A DNA stretch of 7,036 bases from an uncultured Clostridia bacterium (GCA_946409855.1 CAMJXZ010000168.1:1-7036); one strand, 5' to 3'; counted from the first letter of the stretch, positions 1 to 6,211 are shown. Numbers and translations: made by a program. The notes: generated by a model from the letters alone, not told the origin.

Positions 1-1376
1 AGCATCAGCATGTTGGTGTACCAGGGGATCAGGCCGGCGTTGAAGTACATGGTGACCACCAGGGCCCGGTACCAGAAGGAGCGTTTCCACATCTTCTTCT
101 TGGTGACCAGGTAGCCGGCCCAGGCGCTGGTCAGCACCATCAGCACGGTGCCCAGAACGGTCCGGGCCACGGTGACGATCAGGGCGTTGATCAGCTCCTG
201 CTGGCCCATGATGCGCTCGTAGTTTTTGAGGTGGATCCCCTGGGGGTAGAAGTTGATCTGCCCGCCCGCCACCAGGTCGTTGGCGGAGATGGTGTTGATG
301 AAGAGATAGTAGAAGGGGAAGACGCAGATGAAGGTGAACAGGACAAAGAAAATGATGATGGCCGTGTCAAACAGGGGCTGCCGGGAGAAGACCGCGTAGC
401 TGACGATCAGGGCGATCAGCGCGGCGATCATCACGATGGGCAGGGTGGCCGGCCATTCCCGCACGTGCTCGGAGACGAGCGCCGGCTCGGAGACGGCCGC
501 CTGCCAGGGATTGAACTCCCCGCCGAAGACGGAGCGGGCCATTTCCTCGCCCTCGGCCCGGACCAGCTTTTCCGCGTCTTCCCGGCTGGTCCAGGAGGCC
601 GTCAGGGTCAGCGCCGCCGGGTCGGCGGTGGTGGCAAAGCGGATGTGGCTGCGGATGTCCTTGACGCCGGCCTGAATGCCGGCCGCGGCGGCGACGCGCG
701 CTATGAAGGCGTCGTCCTGGAGCGCTTTGGTCAGGCCGGTCACCAGGTCCAGGGTAACCCCGTAGAACCGGTCCGGCAGGGCGGCGGCCGCTTCGTCGGT
801 CAGACGGAAGCGCACCTGCCAGGCGGTGCCGTCCCCGCTCGTGTCGGAAATCTCCGCCTCCGCCTGGTCCTGGGCGGCCGGAGCGCCGAAGATCAGCGCG
901 CCGAACTGCTCCGCGGCGGTCCGGGCGATGGTTTCGGCCAGGGCCGGGTCGCTGTTTTTGACGGTGAGGAGAACGGTCTGACGGGTTTCGTCTTCCGGGT
1001 CGTCGGCGGCGCTCACCATGTCCTTAAGCTCCCTGGGCTTGATCAGCACGCCCCGGGCCGCCTGGATGGCGTCGGTGATGTTCCGGTAAAACAGGCCCTT
1101 GTTCTTGCTGCCCACGGCGCCCAGCTCTTCCAGCAGGGCCCCGCGGATATTGAGGCTGCGGGTGGTGAAGGAGGAATCGCTGCCGGACATCAGGGTTTCC
1201 GTATCCGTGATGGTCAGGGTCGCCCGCACGGTGTCGGCGTAGCGGGGCGTGACGATCTTTTCGCAGTAGACCCAGGCCAGCAGGGCGCACAGCGCGGTGG
1301 AACCCAGCACCAGCAGGAGCTTGATCCCCCAGGAGGGGCCGCGGCGGACGCCAGGCTTCTGATTGTTCTGTGTCAT
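1..1376 (-). CDS. LplC-type sugar ABC permease with N-terminal Wzz-like domain (partial, 3' end missing)
   Basis: Seen: 458 codons stay open from the ATG to the window edge, so the C-terminus is missing. A short basic N-terminus leads into a membrane helix (about residues 18-37). A ~280-residue hydrophilic region follows, then a second helix (about 311-330). From about 333 the protein reads as an LplC/YtcP-type permease: a helix near 338-358, then YPQGIHLKNYERI (377-389), a helix near 396-415 and NAGLIPWYTNMLM at the edge. Known: LplC-type permeases are about 300 residues and form the channel with an LplB partner. Inferred: the helix-domain-helix front resembles Wzz/polysaccharide co-polymerases. 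Segments near 134-158 (LLTVKNSDPALAETIA) and 255-284 look like two copies of the Wzz 'DPxLA' element, and a Pro-containing stretch precedes helix 2. The ATG lies 12 bases past the upstream permease's stop, with an AAGGGGG ribosome site 7 bases away, so the two are translationally linked. The permease call is firm; the Wzz-like call is moderate. Confidence 0.82.
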   Translation of the reverse strand, partial: MTQNNQKPGVRRGPSWGIKLLLVLGSTALCALLAWVYCEKIVTPRYADTVRATLTITDTETLMSGSDSSFTTRSLNIRGALLEELGAVGSKNKGLFYRNITDAIQAARGVLIKPRELKDMVSAADDPEDETRQTVLLTVKNSDPALAETIARTAAEQFGALIFGAPAAQDQAEAEISDTSGDGTAWQVRFRLTDEAAAALPDRFYGVTLDLVTGLTKALQDDAFIARVAAAAGIQAGVKDIRSHIRFATTADPAALTLTASWTSREDAEKLVRAEGEEMARSVFGGEFNPWQAAVSEPALVSEHVREWPATLPIVMIAALIALIVSYAVFSRQPLFDTAIIIFFVLFTFICVFPFYYLFINTISANDLVAGGQINFYPQGIHLKNYERIMGQQELINALIVTVARTVLGTVLMVLTSAWAGYLVTKKKMWKRSFWYRALVVTMYFNAGLIPWYTNMLM

Positions 1377-1388
1377 GTCCGCACCCCC

Positions 1389-2921
1389 TTATATGATGCT
1401 CTCGCCGCGCACGGCCTTCGAGATGCCGTTGGCGCCGAAGAGCAGGATGACCGCGATGAGGGATTTGAGGATGCCCACCACCGTGGAGACCGACAGCTGG
1501 TTGTTGCCGATGCCCAGGCTGTAGACGTACAGGTCCAGCACCTCGATGTAGTTGCCGTTGTAGGGGTTGGAGAAGACCAGGTACTGCTCCATCCCGTTGG
1601 AGAGGATGCCGGCGATGCTCATCAGGAGCATGACCATGTAGGTGGGGATCAGGCCGGGGATGGTGATGTGCCAGATGCAGTGGAAGCGGTTGGCGCCGTC
1701 CACCCGGGCCGCCTCGTAGAGCTGCTGGTCGATGCCGGCGATGCCCGCCACGTAGATGATGGCGCTCCAGCCCAGGCCCTTCCAGGTGCCCCACAGGAGC
1801 ATCTTGATCCAGGTGCCGTCCGCGCTGGCCAGGAAGTCCGTCCGGGCGTGGCCGGTGGTCAGCATCGCCATCAGGTTGTTGATCAGGCCGTCCGCGGAGA
1901 AGATGGAGAGGGCCACCGCGTACACCAGCACCCAGCTCAGGAAGTTGGGGATGGTGGTCAGGGTCTGCACGGTGCGCTGGAACTTGGTGTAGCGCACCTC
2001 CGCCAGCAGCACGGCAAAGGCGATGGGCAGCCAGCTGGTCAGGATGCCCAGGCCGCTCATGACCAGGGTGTTGCGCAGCACCTGGAGGATCCGGGAGGAA
2101 AAGCCCGGGTCGTTGATCAGAAGGGTGAAGTTGTTCCACCCCACGAAGATCTCCCGGGTCAGCTCGTCGCCGGCCTTGGCGTTGTAGAAGGCGTAGCGCC
2201 AGCCGTAGATCGGCAGGTAGGCGAACACGAAGGAGAGCAGCAGCACCGGCAGGAACATGATGAAGAGCTTGAACTGCTCCTGCATTTCCGCCTTGGCCTC
2301 CGCCGGCTTTTTAAACGCGAAAAACAGCACCGGCAGCGAGACGGCCAGCAGCGCGATGCCGCCCACGGTCCAGGCCGTGTCGGCAAAGGCCGGCCACTGG
2401 AGCGCCAGGTTGTTCAGGTGCTCCGCCACATGGCTTTCCGGGATGTCCATGCCCCGGACGAAGGCTTCGATCTGCCGGTAGGCCCCGCGGTTGACCGCCA
2501 GGCCCGTCAGGATCAGCGCGGCGCCCGCCAGGGGGAACCAGACGCCGATCCGGCGCATCTTCCGGTTGCCCAGGCTGACGCAGGCGCCCGCCCCCGCCGC
2601 GATGACCCCCAGCAGCACCATGGCGCAGCCCAGCATGGACTGGCGCAGGTCCCCGGCCCGCAGGGCAAAGCGGCTGTTCCCTTCCACCATGTAGGCGCCC
2701 AGCTTGGCGGTGATGGTGGAAAAGGAGGTAGCGGAGGTAAGCAGGGTCAGGTTGCTGCTGATCTGGGCGGAGATGCGTCCCGGATTAAAAGGCGGGAAGA
2801 ACACCATCAGAAACACCAGCACGATCACGATCCGGTGGATCCACAGCGCGGTCCGTTCGCCGCCGCTGCGCTGCGGAGCAGGGAGACTGTTCTGCAAAGC
2901 CATCACCTCTTGTGCTTTCAT
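1389..2921 (-). CDS. LplB-type sugar ABC permease with extended polytopic N-terminus
   Basis: Inner-membrane channel half of a carbohydrate ABC importer. Seen: residues about 217-510 form a normal LplB-size core, with its first helix at FKLFIMFLPVLLLSFVFAYL (217-236), further helices near 285-306, 326-345, 425-440 and 478-496, and the ATPase-contacting EAA loop at 403-423 (EAARVDGANRF, then ITIPGL). Ahead of it are about 216 extra residues with four predicted helices (29-44, 97-115, 127-144, 184-203), which ordinary LplB proteins lack. The start is uncertain. The first ATG (2921) has no ribosome site and sits 7 bases after a strong hairpin. The ATG at residue 7 has AGAGGTG touching it. The TTG at residue 9 (2897) has GAGG at an ideal 8 bases. 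The gene is second in the operon, after the exported repeat protein and before the LplC-type permease. Substrate is unknown; no ATPase or binding protein is in view. Confidence 0.88.
   Translation of the reverse strand: MKAQEVMALQNSLPAPQRSGGERTALWIHRIVIVLVFLMVFFPPFNPGRISAQISSNLTLLTSATSFSTITAKLGAYMVEGNSRFALRAGDLRQSMLGCAMVLLGVIAAGAGACVSLGNRKMRRIGVWFPLAGAALILTGLAVNRGAYRQIEAFVRGMDIPESHVAEHLNNLALQWPAFADTAWTVGGIALLAVSLPVLFFAFKKPAEAKAEMQEQFKLFIMFLPVLLLSFVFAYLPIYGWRYAFYNAKAGDELTREIFVGWNNFTLLINDPGFSSRILQVLRNTLVMSGLGILTSWLPIAFAVLLAEVRYTKFQRTVQTLTTIPNFLSWVLVYAVALSIFSADGLINNLMAMLTTGHARTDFLASADGTWIKMLLWGTWKGLGWSAIIYVAGIAGIDQQLYEAARVDGANRFHCIWHITIPGLIPTYMVMLLMSIAGILSNGMEQYLVFSNPYNGNYIEVLDLYVYSLGIGNNQLSVSTVVGILKSLIAVILLFGANGISKAVRGESII
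2906..2909 (-). promoter_or_regulatory. Candidate ribosome binding site inside the first codons of the LplB-like gene
   Basis: GAGG, within AGAGGTGATG, is the only purine-rich site near the 5' end of the LplB-like gene. It lies 8 bases before a TTG (2897) and too close to the in-frame ATG at 2903. The farther ATG at 2921 lies upstream of this site. The true protein may therefore begin at residue 7 or 9 of the longest form. Confidence 0.45.
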
Positions 2922-2928
2922 TCAAGAA

Positions 2929-2963
2929 GCGGCAGCACTTCCCAGCAAGAGAAGCGCTGCCGC
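2929..2963 (-). terminator. Intercistronic 13-bp hairpin (attenuator or mRNA stabiliser)
   Basis: In the leftward transcript, GCGGCAGCGCTTC pairs with GAAGTGCTGCCGC around a 9-base loop. That gives 13 pairs, one of them G-U. Only a weak U-rich stretch (UUCUUGA) follows, so full termination is unlikely. It separates the exported-protein gene from the permease genes and ends 7 bases before the first possible permease ATG. Known parallel: intercistronic hairpins, such as that between malE and malF, protect the upstream message and keep permease levels low. The same role here is inferred. Confidence 0.7.
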
Positions 2964-2979
2964 CGGGTATCAGATCATT

Positions 2980-2991
2980 TCCCTTGCGGGA
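2980..2991 (-). other. Small hairpin with GNRA-type loop after the exported-protein gene
   Basis: In the leftward RNA, UCCC pairs with GGGA around a GCAA loop, 5 bases past the stop codon of the exported-protein gene. It is short and could be chance. Together with the larger hairpin it fills much of the 75-base gap. Confidence 0.35.
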
Positions 2992-2996
2992 CAGGC

Positions 2997-5003
2997 TCAG
3001 TCGGTCAGGCCGGTCACGGTGAAGGTGATGACGATGGAGCTGTTCGGGCCGGGCATGGTGTAGCCGAAGGGATCCTCGCTGCGGTTGTACTCGTCGAAGA
3101 TCACCAGCCGGACGTATTCGCCGGAGGTATCCACGTCGGTGTATTCCTTGGTGGCCTGGTCGCCGATCTTGACGCGCACGCCCTCGATGGTCACGAAGCC
3201 GTCCTTGACCAGCTTGGAGGGCAGGTCGGTGGAGACGAACAGCAGGCGGAACGCCTCGTCGGTGCCGAAGCCCATGTCGCCGGTGGTCAGGGAGACGGTA
3301 TACTCGCCTTCCGCGGTCAGCACGGCGTCCTCAAAGGTCCCGCCGTAGTCCACGGCGTTGTTGTCGGCGTCCCAGCCGGTCAGGCGGCTGAAGAAGTCCG
3401 GATGCTCGGCGGAATCGCGGCCGTAGTTGGCCTCGTCCCAGCTGTTGCGGAAGATGTAGCTGGTGGTCTGCACGCCGATGTAGGCGTTGTAATCCTTGGC
3501 CTGGAGCTCGGCGGCCTCTTCCTCGGTCAGGGGCGCGTCGGCGGATTTCTCGGCGGGCTTGCCGTAGATGTAGTTGAAGGTCACTTCCACGCTGGTAACG
3601 GAGGCGAAGGCTTCCTTGTCCACGATGATGGCGGCGGCGCCTTCCAGGTCGCCGTCCGCGCGGCGGGCTTCATTGGGCAGGGAGGAAACCCATTCGTTGT
3701 AGATGTTCTCGCGGGTGGTGACGCCGTCGTCGCTGGTGGTAAAGCCCTTGCCCAGGGTCAGGGCTTCGCCGTTGACCTTGACCTCGGTGACGTCGATGAA
3801 GTAGCCGCCGAAGGTCTTTTCGCCGTTGGTGACGCCCACCGCGGCGAAGGCCAGGCCTTCCGCGGGCTCGTCAAAGGAAAGGCTGACGGTGTAGGTGCCG
3901 GGGCCGTCCACGGTCACGTTGCCGGCCGTGACGCCTTCCGGCGCGTCGCCGCCGAAGTACTGCTTGGCCCAGGCGGCGTCGGCATACATGATGTAGGCGG
4001 TGTCGGTCACGGGCACGAGGCTGAAGTCCACTTCGATCTTATTGACGCCGGTGAACAGGGCGGGATCCACCGTCTTGGGGGAAGCGTCGTCCAGCACGCC
4101 GTCAAAGGAATGGGCGTCATCGGGCAGGGCGGAAACCCATTCGTTGTAGATGTTCATCCGGGTGGTGATGCCGTCGTCGGAGGAGGTGTAGCCCTTCTCA
4201 AAGGCGATGGCTTCGCCGTTCAGGCGGATCTCGTTGATCTTGAGGTACGCGCCGGGGTAGGTCTTTTCGCCGTTGGCGACGCCCAGGGCGCAGAAGGCCA
4301 GGCCTTCGGAGGGGGCGGCCAGCTCCAGGGCGGCGCTGTAGTCGCCGAAGCCGTCGATCACGGCGTTTACGGCGGTGACGCCTTCAGGCGCTTCGCCGCC
4401 AAAGTAGGACACGGACCAGTCCGCGTTGGCGAACATGACGAACGCGGTATCCAGGGGATACTTATGCAGCACGAAGTCGATCTCCACGCTGCTGACCGCC
4501 TCGAAGGCCGCCTTGTCCACGATGACGGGCGCGGCGCCGTCGAGGGAGCCGTCATAGGAACGGGCGTCGGCGGGCAGCTCGGAAACCCATTCGTTGTAGA
4601 CGTTCATGCGGGTCTCCACGCCGTCGTCGGAGGAAGTGTAGCCCTTGGTGAAGGGGATTTCCTCGCCGTTGACGCGGATGGCCTTGATTTCGATGGTGTA
4701 GTTGGGCAGGGCAGCCTCGCCGCCCTTGATGCCCAGCGCGGCAAAGGACAGCCCGGCGGCCGGCGCTGCGAACTGCAGGCCCACGGTGTATTCGCCCGCG
4801 CCCGCGACGGAAGCGTTGGCGGCCGTCACGCCCTCAGCGTCGGCGGCGAAATACTGGGTGCTCCAGTCGCTGTTCGCATACATGATGTAGGCAAAGGGTT
4901 CCGCGGGGGCCGCCGCTTCCTCGGCGGCGGCAAAGGGCGCCGCGCTCAGCGCGAGGGAGAGGCACAGCGTGATCGCCAGCAGGGTAGTGAATCTCCTGGT
5001 CAT
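2997..5003 (-). CDS. Exported four-module repeat protein, carbohydrate-binding-like
   Basis: A 668-residue exported protein, first gene of the leftward operon. Seen: a signal peptide (TRR, then a hydrophobic run, with likely cleavage after AAA at residue 27, before EEAAAPAEP). Three close modules follow at residues 38-185, 186-334 and 335-480, then an acidic linker (481-504) and a divergent fourth module (506-668). Each of the first three opens with A[YF][IV]M[YF]A..W and carries [ED]Y[ST] or TYTV strands, KG[YF]T[ST]SDDG, then TR.N[IV]YNEWVS.LP. No catalytic motif or membrane anchor is evident. Inferred: beta-sandwich modules of the kind that bind glycans; I recognise no named family. Its position before two sugar permeases suggests a substrate-capture role. 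The ATG at 5003 is chosen because GGAGG lies 8 bases upstream; the ATG at 5009 is only 2 bases from it, and a longer form from 5075 would bury the signal peptide. It is driven by the promoter at 5099-5127. Confidence 0.88.
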   Translation of the reverse strand: MTRRFTTLLAITLCLSLALSAAPFAAAEEAAAPAEPFAYIMYANSDWSTQYFAADAEGVTAANASVAGAGEYTVGLQFAAPAAGLSFAALGIKGGEAALPNYTIEIKAIRVNGEEIPFTKGYTSSDDGVETRMNVYNEWVSELPADARSYDGSLDGAAPVIVDKAAFEAVSSVEIDFVLHKYPLDTAFVMFANADWSVSYFGGEAPEGVTAVNAVIDGFGDYSAALELAAPSEGLAFCALGVANGEKTYPGAYLKINEIRLNGEAIAFEKGYTSSDDGITTRMNIYNEWVSALPDDAHSFDGVLDDASPKTVDPALFTGVNKIEVDFSLVPVTDTAYIMYADAAWAKQYFGGDAPEGVTAGNVTVDGPGTYTVSLSFDEPAEGLAFAAVGVTNGEKTFGGYFIDVTEVKVNGEALTLGKGFTTSDDGVTTRENIYNEWVSSLPNEARRADGDLEGAAAIIVDKEAFASVTSVEVTFNYIYGKPAEKSADAPLTEEEAAELQAKDYNAYIGVQTTSYIFRNSWDEANYGRDSAEHPDFFSRLTGWDADNNAVDYGGTFEDAVLTAEGEYTVSLTTGDMGFGTDEAFRLLFVSTDLPSKLVKDGFVTIEGVRVKIGDQATKEYTDVDTSGEYVRLVIFDEYNRSEDPFGYTMPGPNSSIVITFTVTGLTD
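3000..3488 (-). repeat. Divergent fourth module of the exported protein
   Basis: Residues 506-668. It keeps the overall pattern (AYIGVQ opening, GEYTVSL strand, VTIEGVRVKIG corresponding to the 'INEIRLNGE' position, and a closing SSIVITFTV strand). The SDDG and YNEWVS signatures are absent; FDEYNRSEDPFG lies in the corresponding place. It is probably the same fold with a different surface, perhaps a different ligand or an anchoring role. Confidence 0.55.
3564..4001 (-). repeat. Module 3 of the exported protein
   Basis: Residues 335-480, opening with TAYIMYADAAW. It has KGFTTSDDG and ENIYNEWVSSLP, and closes with the strand SVEVTFNYIY. The DNA of the YNEWVS core (about 3685-3708) is nearly identical to that of modules 1 and 2. 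Confidence 0.85.
4002..4448 (-). repeat. Module 2 of the exported protein
   Basis: Residues 186-334, opening with TAFVMFANADW. It has KGYTSSDDG and NIYNEWVSALP. It is about 149 codons long and in register with module 3; the core DNA match starts at 4132, which is 447 bases from the copy at 3685. Confidence 0.85.
4449..4892 (-). repeat. Module 1 of the exported protein
   Basis: Residues 38-185, opening with AYIMYANSDW. It has KGYTSSDDG and NVYNEWVSELP. The core DNA match starts at 4582, 450 bases from that of module 2. The shared DNA suggests duplication within the gene or ongoing homogenisation. Confidence 0.85.
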
Positions 5004-5011
5004 GTACATAT

Positions 5012-5016
5012 CCTCC
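5012..5016 (-). promoter_or_regulatory. Ribosome binding site that fixes the start of the exported repeat protein
   Basis: AAAAGGAGGA in the leftward strand. GGAGG is 8 bases from the ATG at 5003 and 2 bases from the ATG at 5009, so 5003 is preferred. Confidence 0.85.
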
Positions 5017-5071
5017 TTTTTATTCCGCGGACAGATGTTCTTCCGGCGCTGCCCGCTGCCGCCGCAGGGTG

Positions 5072-5087
5072 GCACAGTGTTCTGTGC
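5072..5087. promoter_or_regulatory. Palindrome GCACAG-N4-CTGTGC, candidate operator or leader hairpin
   Basis: A perfect 6-base inverted repeat with a 4-base centre. It lies about 6 to 21 bases past the predicted leftward start site (near 5092). This position suits a repressor that blocks the operon, or a small 5' hairpin in its mRNA. No regulator gene is in the window, so the bound protein is unknown. Confidence 0.45.
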
Positions 5088-5098
5088 ATCTGTTGCTC

Positions 5099-5127
5099 AT
5101 TATATGATTATTTGTTGCTTTTGTCCA
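5099..5127 (-). promoter_or_regulatory. Sigma-A promoter of the permease operon
   Basis: -35 TGGACA (5127-5122), 17-base spacer, -10 TATAAT (5104-5099): 11 of 12 consensus bases at the optimal spacing. Start site predicted near 5092, about 89 bases before the ATG at 5003. It probably drives all three leftward genes, since the other gene gaps are 75 and 12 bases. Confidence 0.8.
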
Positions 5128-5149
5128 TATCCAAATACAAAAATATCCA
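5127..5149. promoter_or_regulatory. Direct repeat ATATCCA (two copies, 16 bases apart) near the leftward -35 box
   Basis: ATATCCA occurs at 5127-5133 and 5143-5149, the first touching the -35 box of the leftward promoter. Direct repeats here are typical of activator sites, but the repeat is short and AT-rich, so chance is possible. Confidence 0.25.
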
Positions 5150-5207
5150 TCCTGAAAGCAAAGAAAAAACACGGGATGTCTGAACGGCGCTTCGCATCCT
5201 CTGCCCC

Positions 5208-5236
5208 TTGATTCCTTTGCTGTTCAGTGCTACAAT
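5208..5236 (+). promoter_or_regulatory. Sigma-A promoter of the tryptophan-repeat protein gene
   Basis: -35 TTGATT (5208-5213), 17-base spacer, -10 TACAAT (5231-5236) preceded by TGC, an extended -10 element. Start near 5243, giving a leader of about 90 bases before the ATG at 5334. Confidence 0.72.
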
Positions 5237-5333
5237 TTATATCTGAAATCTGATTTTTACTGATGATTTGTCCTGCGTTCCATTCTGCCGGAATCTGTCC
5301 GTATTGCCGGCGCATACATAAGGAGGCGTCAAG

Positions 5334-6125
5334 ATGATGAAACGTTTGATTGCTGTGCTGCTTGTGTTCTGCATGTTTTTTTCTTTTGCGCTTGCCGAAG
5401 AGGAAAAGCCCAAAGAAGAGGAACAGCCTAAATCTGTATGGGACTCGATTGGCGGCTGGTTTGGTCAGGCGTGGGAAGATACGTCGGGCTGGGTTTCGCA
5501 GGCGTGGGCCGACGCGTCCAAATGGGTGAAGGGCGCCTGGGGCGACGCGTCCGGATGGGTGGAACAGGCCTGGAATGATTCGTCCGAATGGGTGACCGAG
5601 ATCTGGGGCGACGTTTCCTCCTGGACGGCGGAAACCTATGAGTCCGCTTCCGGCGCCGTCAGCGCCTGGTGGGTGAAGACCTTCAACAAAGTGACCGAAT
5701 CCGAAAGCAATCCCTGGGAATGGCTTACTTCAGAGACGGCGTCCTTAACGCCTGAAATGCGCGAGGCGCTGAAATCCGTCAGGGAAGCGGCCATGGCGAA
5801 CGGCGAGGACGCCGAGGCCAAAGTCAGGAGCGCTTTTGACGGGATCATGAAGCAGCTCGACATCGCCGATGAAAACGCCCAGAAAATCTGGGATACGATC
5901 AAAGCCTACGCGGAACAGAAGGGCATTTCCGAACTGGCCGCGCTGAAGATGTCACTGCCGTACCTGCTTCAGCTGAAGATCGACAGCAGCGAATCGGAGG
6001 ACAGCATTCCCGCGGTCGCGGTAGCGCAGTACCTGACCGGGGTCATCGAGAAAATGAAGGTCAGCACCAATGAAGCGGCGGACGATATTGTCAAACAGCT
6101 GAACGAAGCGCTCCAGGGCATCTGA
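5334..6125 (+). CDS. Exported protein with tryptophan-rich 11-residue repeats
   Basis: 263 residues, function unknown. Seen: a signal peptide (MMKR, hydrophobic run, likely cut ALA|EEE after residue 21), an acidic/Pro stretch (22-33), then seven 11-residue units at 41-117 of the form [GKE]WV..AW.D.S. Tryptophans recur exactly every 11 residues (42, 53, 64, 75, 86, 97, and 36, 47, 58, 69, 80, 91, 113, with Tyr at 102). A predicted helical C-terminal region (about 138-263) has no motif I recognise and no membrane anchor. Inferred: the repeats form an amphipathic helix, with Trp, Ala and Val on one face and Asp, Gln, Ser and Lys/Glu on the other, suited to lying on a membrane or other apolar surface. 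AGGAGG (5321-5326) sits 7 bases before the ATG. It has its own promoter and terminator, so it is probably monocistronic. It is divergent from the permease operon, which hints at shared control but does not prove shared function. Confidence 0.87.
   Translation: MMKRLIAVLLVFCMFFSFALAEEEKPKEEEQPKSVWDSIGGWFGQAWEDTSGWVSQAWADASKWVKGAWGDASGWVEQAWNDSSEWVTEIWGDVSSWTAETYESASGAVSAWWVKTFNKVTESESNPWEWLTSETASLTPEMREALKSVREAAMANGEDAEAKVRSAFDGIMKQLDIADENAQKIWDTIKAYAEQKGISELAALKMSLPYLLQLKIDSSESEDSIPAVAVAQYLTGVIEKMKVSTNEAADDIVKQLNEALQGI
5454..5684 (+). repeat. 33-base (11-residue) tandem repeat encoding Trp-rich helix
   Basis: Seven in-frame units, residues 41-51 through 107-117. The first five are close, for example GWVSQAWADAS and KWVKGAWGDAS; the sixth has Tyr for the second Trp and the seventh is degraded (GAVSAWWVKTF). 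Eleven residues make three helical turns, so each unit puts its two Trp at the same angles and the apolar face does not drift. Confidence 0.88.
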
Positions 6126-6211
6126 CCGGATAATTCGGGAAAACCGGCGGATGCGCCTCCGGATGCCTTCCCTGACGGATTTTTCCGCCGAATCCATCCC
6201 GGATCCGCAGA

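Larger units (their letters stand above)
5004..5333. other. Divergent intergenic control region
   Basis: 330 bases without a credible gene, visibly more AT-rich in the middle than the flanks. It holds two outward-facing sigma-A promoters, a palindrome just downstream of the leftward start site, a short direct repeat, and ribosome sites for both flanking genes. Each transcript would have a leader of about 90 bases. I saw no riboswitch or tRNA. Confidence 0.8.

Noticed and set aside
1024..2139. A 371-codon minus-strand frame overlapping the two permease genes.
   Set aside because: It is out of frame with clear permease sequence and yields a Pro/Arg/His-rich product typical of shadow frames in GC-rich DNA.
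3000..4892. The regular repeats as a CRISPR array or mobile-element repeats.
   Set aside because: The period is about 447-450 bases and keeps the reading frame. It is a protein-module repeat, with no short repeat-spacer structure. No transposase, terminal inverted repeat or tRNA was seen in the window.
5004..5075. A longer form of the exported repeat protein starting at 5075.
   Set aside because: It adds 24 polar residues ahead of the signal peptide and ignores the GGAGG that is ideally placed for 5003.
231..5183. A 1650-codon open frame on the plus strand spanning the whole leftward operon.
   Set aside because: It lies exactly codon-on-codon opposite all three leftward genes, whose gaps (12 and 75 bases) are multiples of three. 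A stop would need TTA, CTA or TCA codons in the real genes, which this GC-rich codon use avoids. Its product is low-complexity Gly/Asp/His/Val, with no ribosome site or family resemblance.
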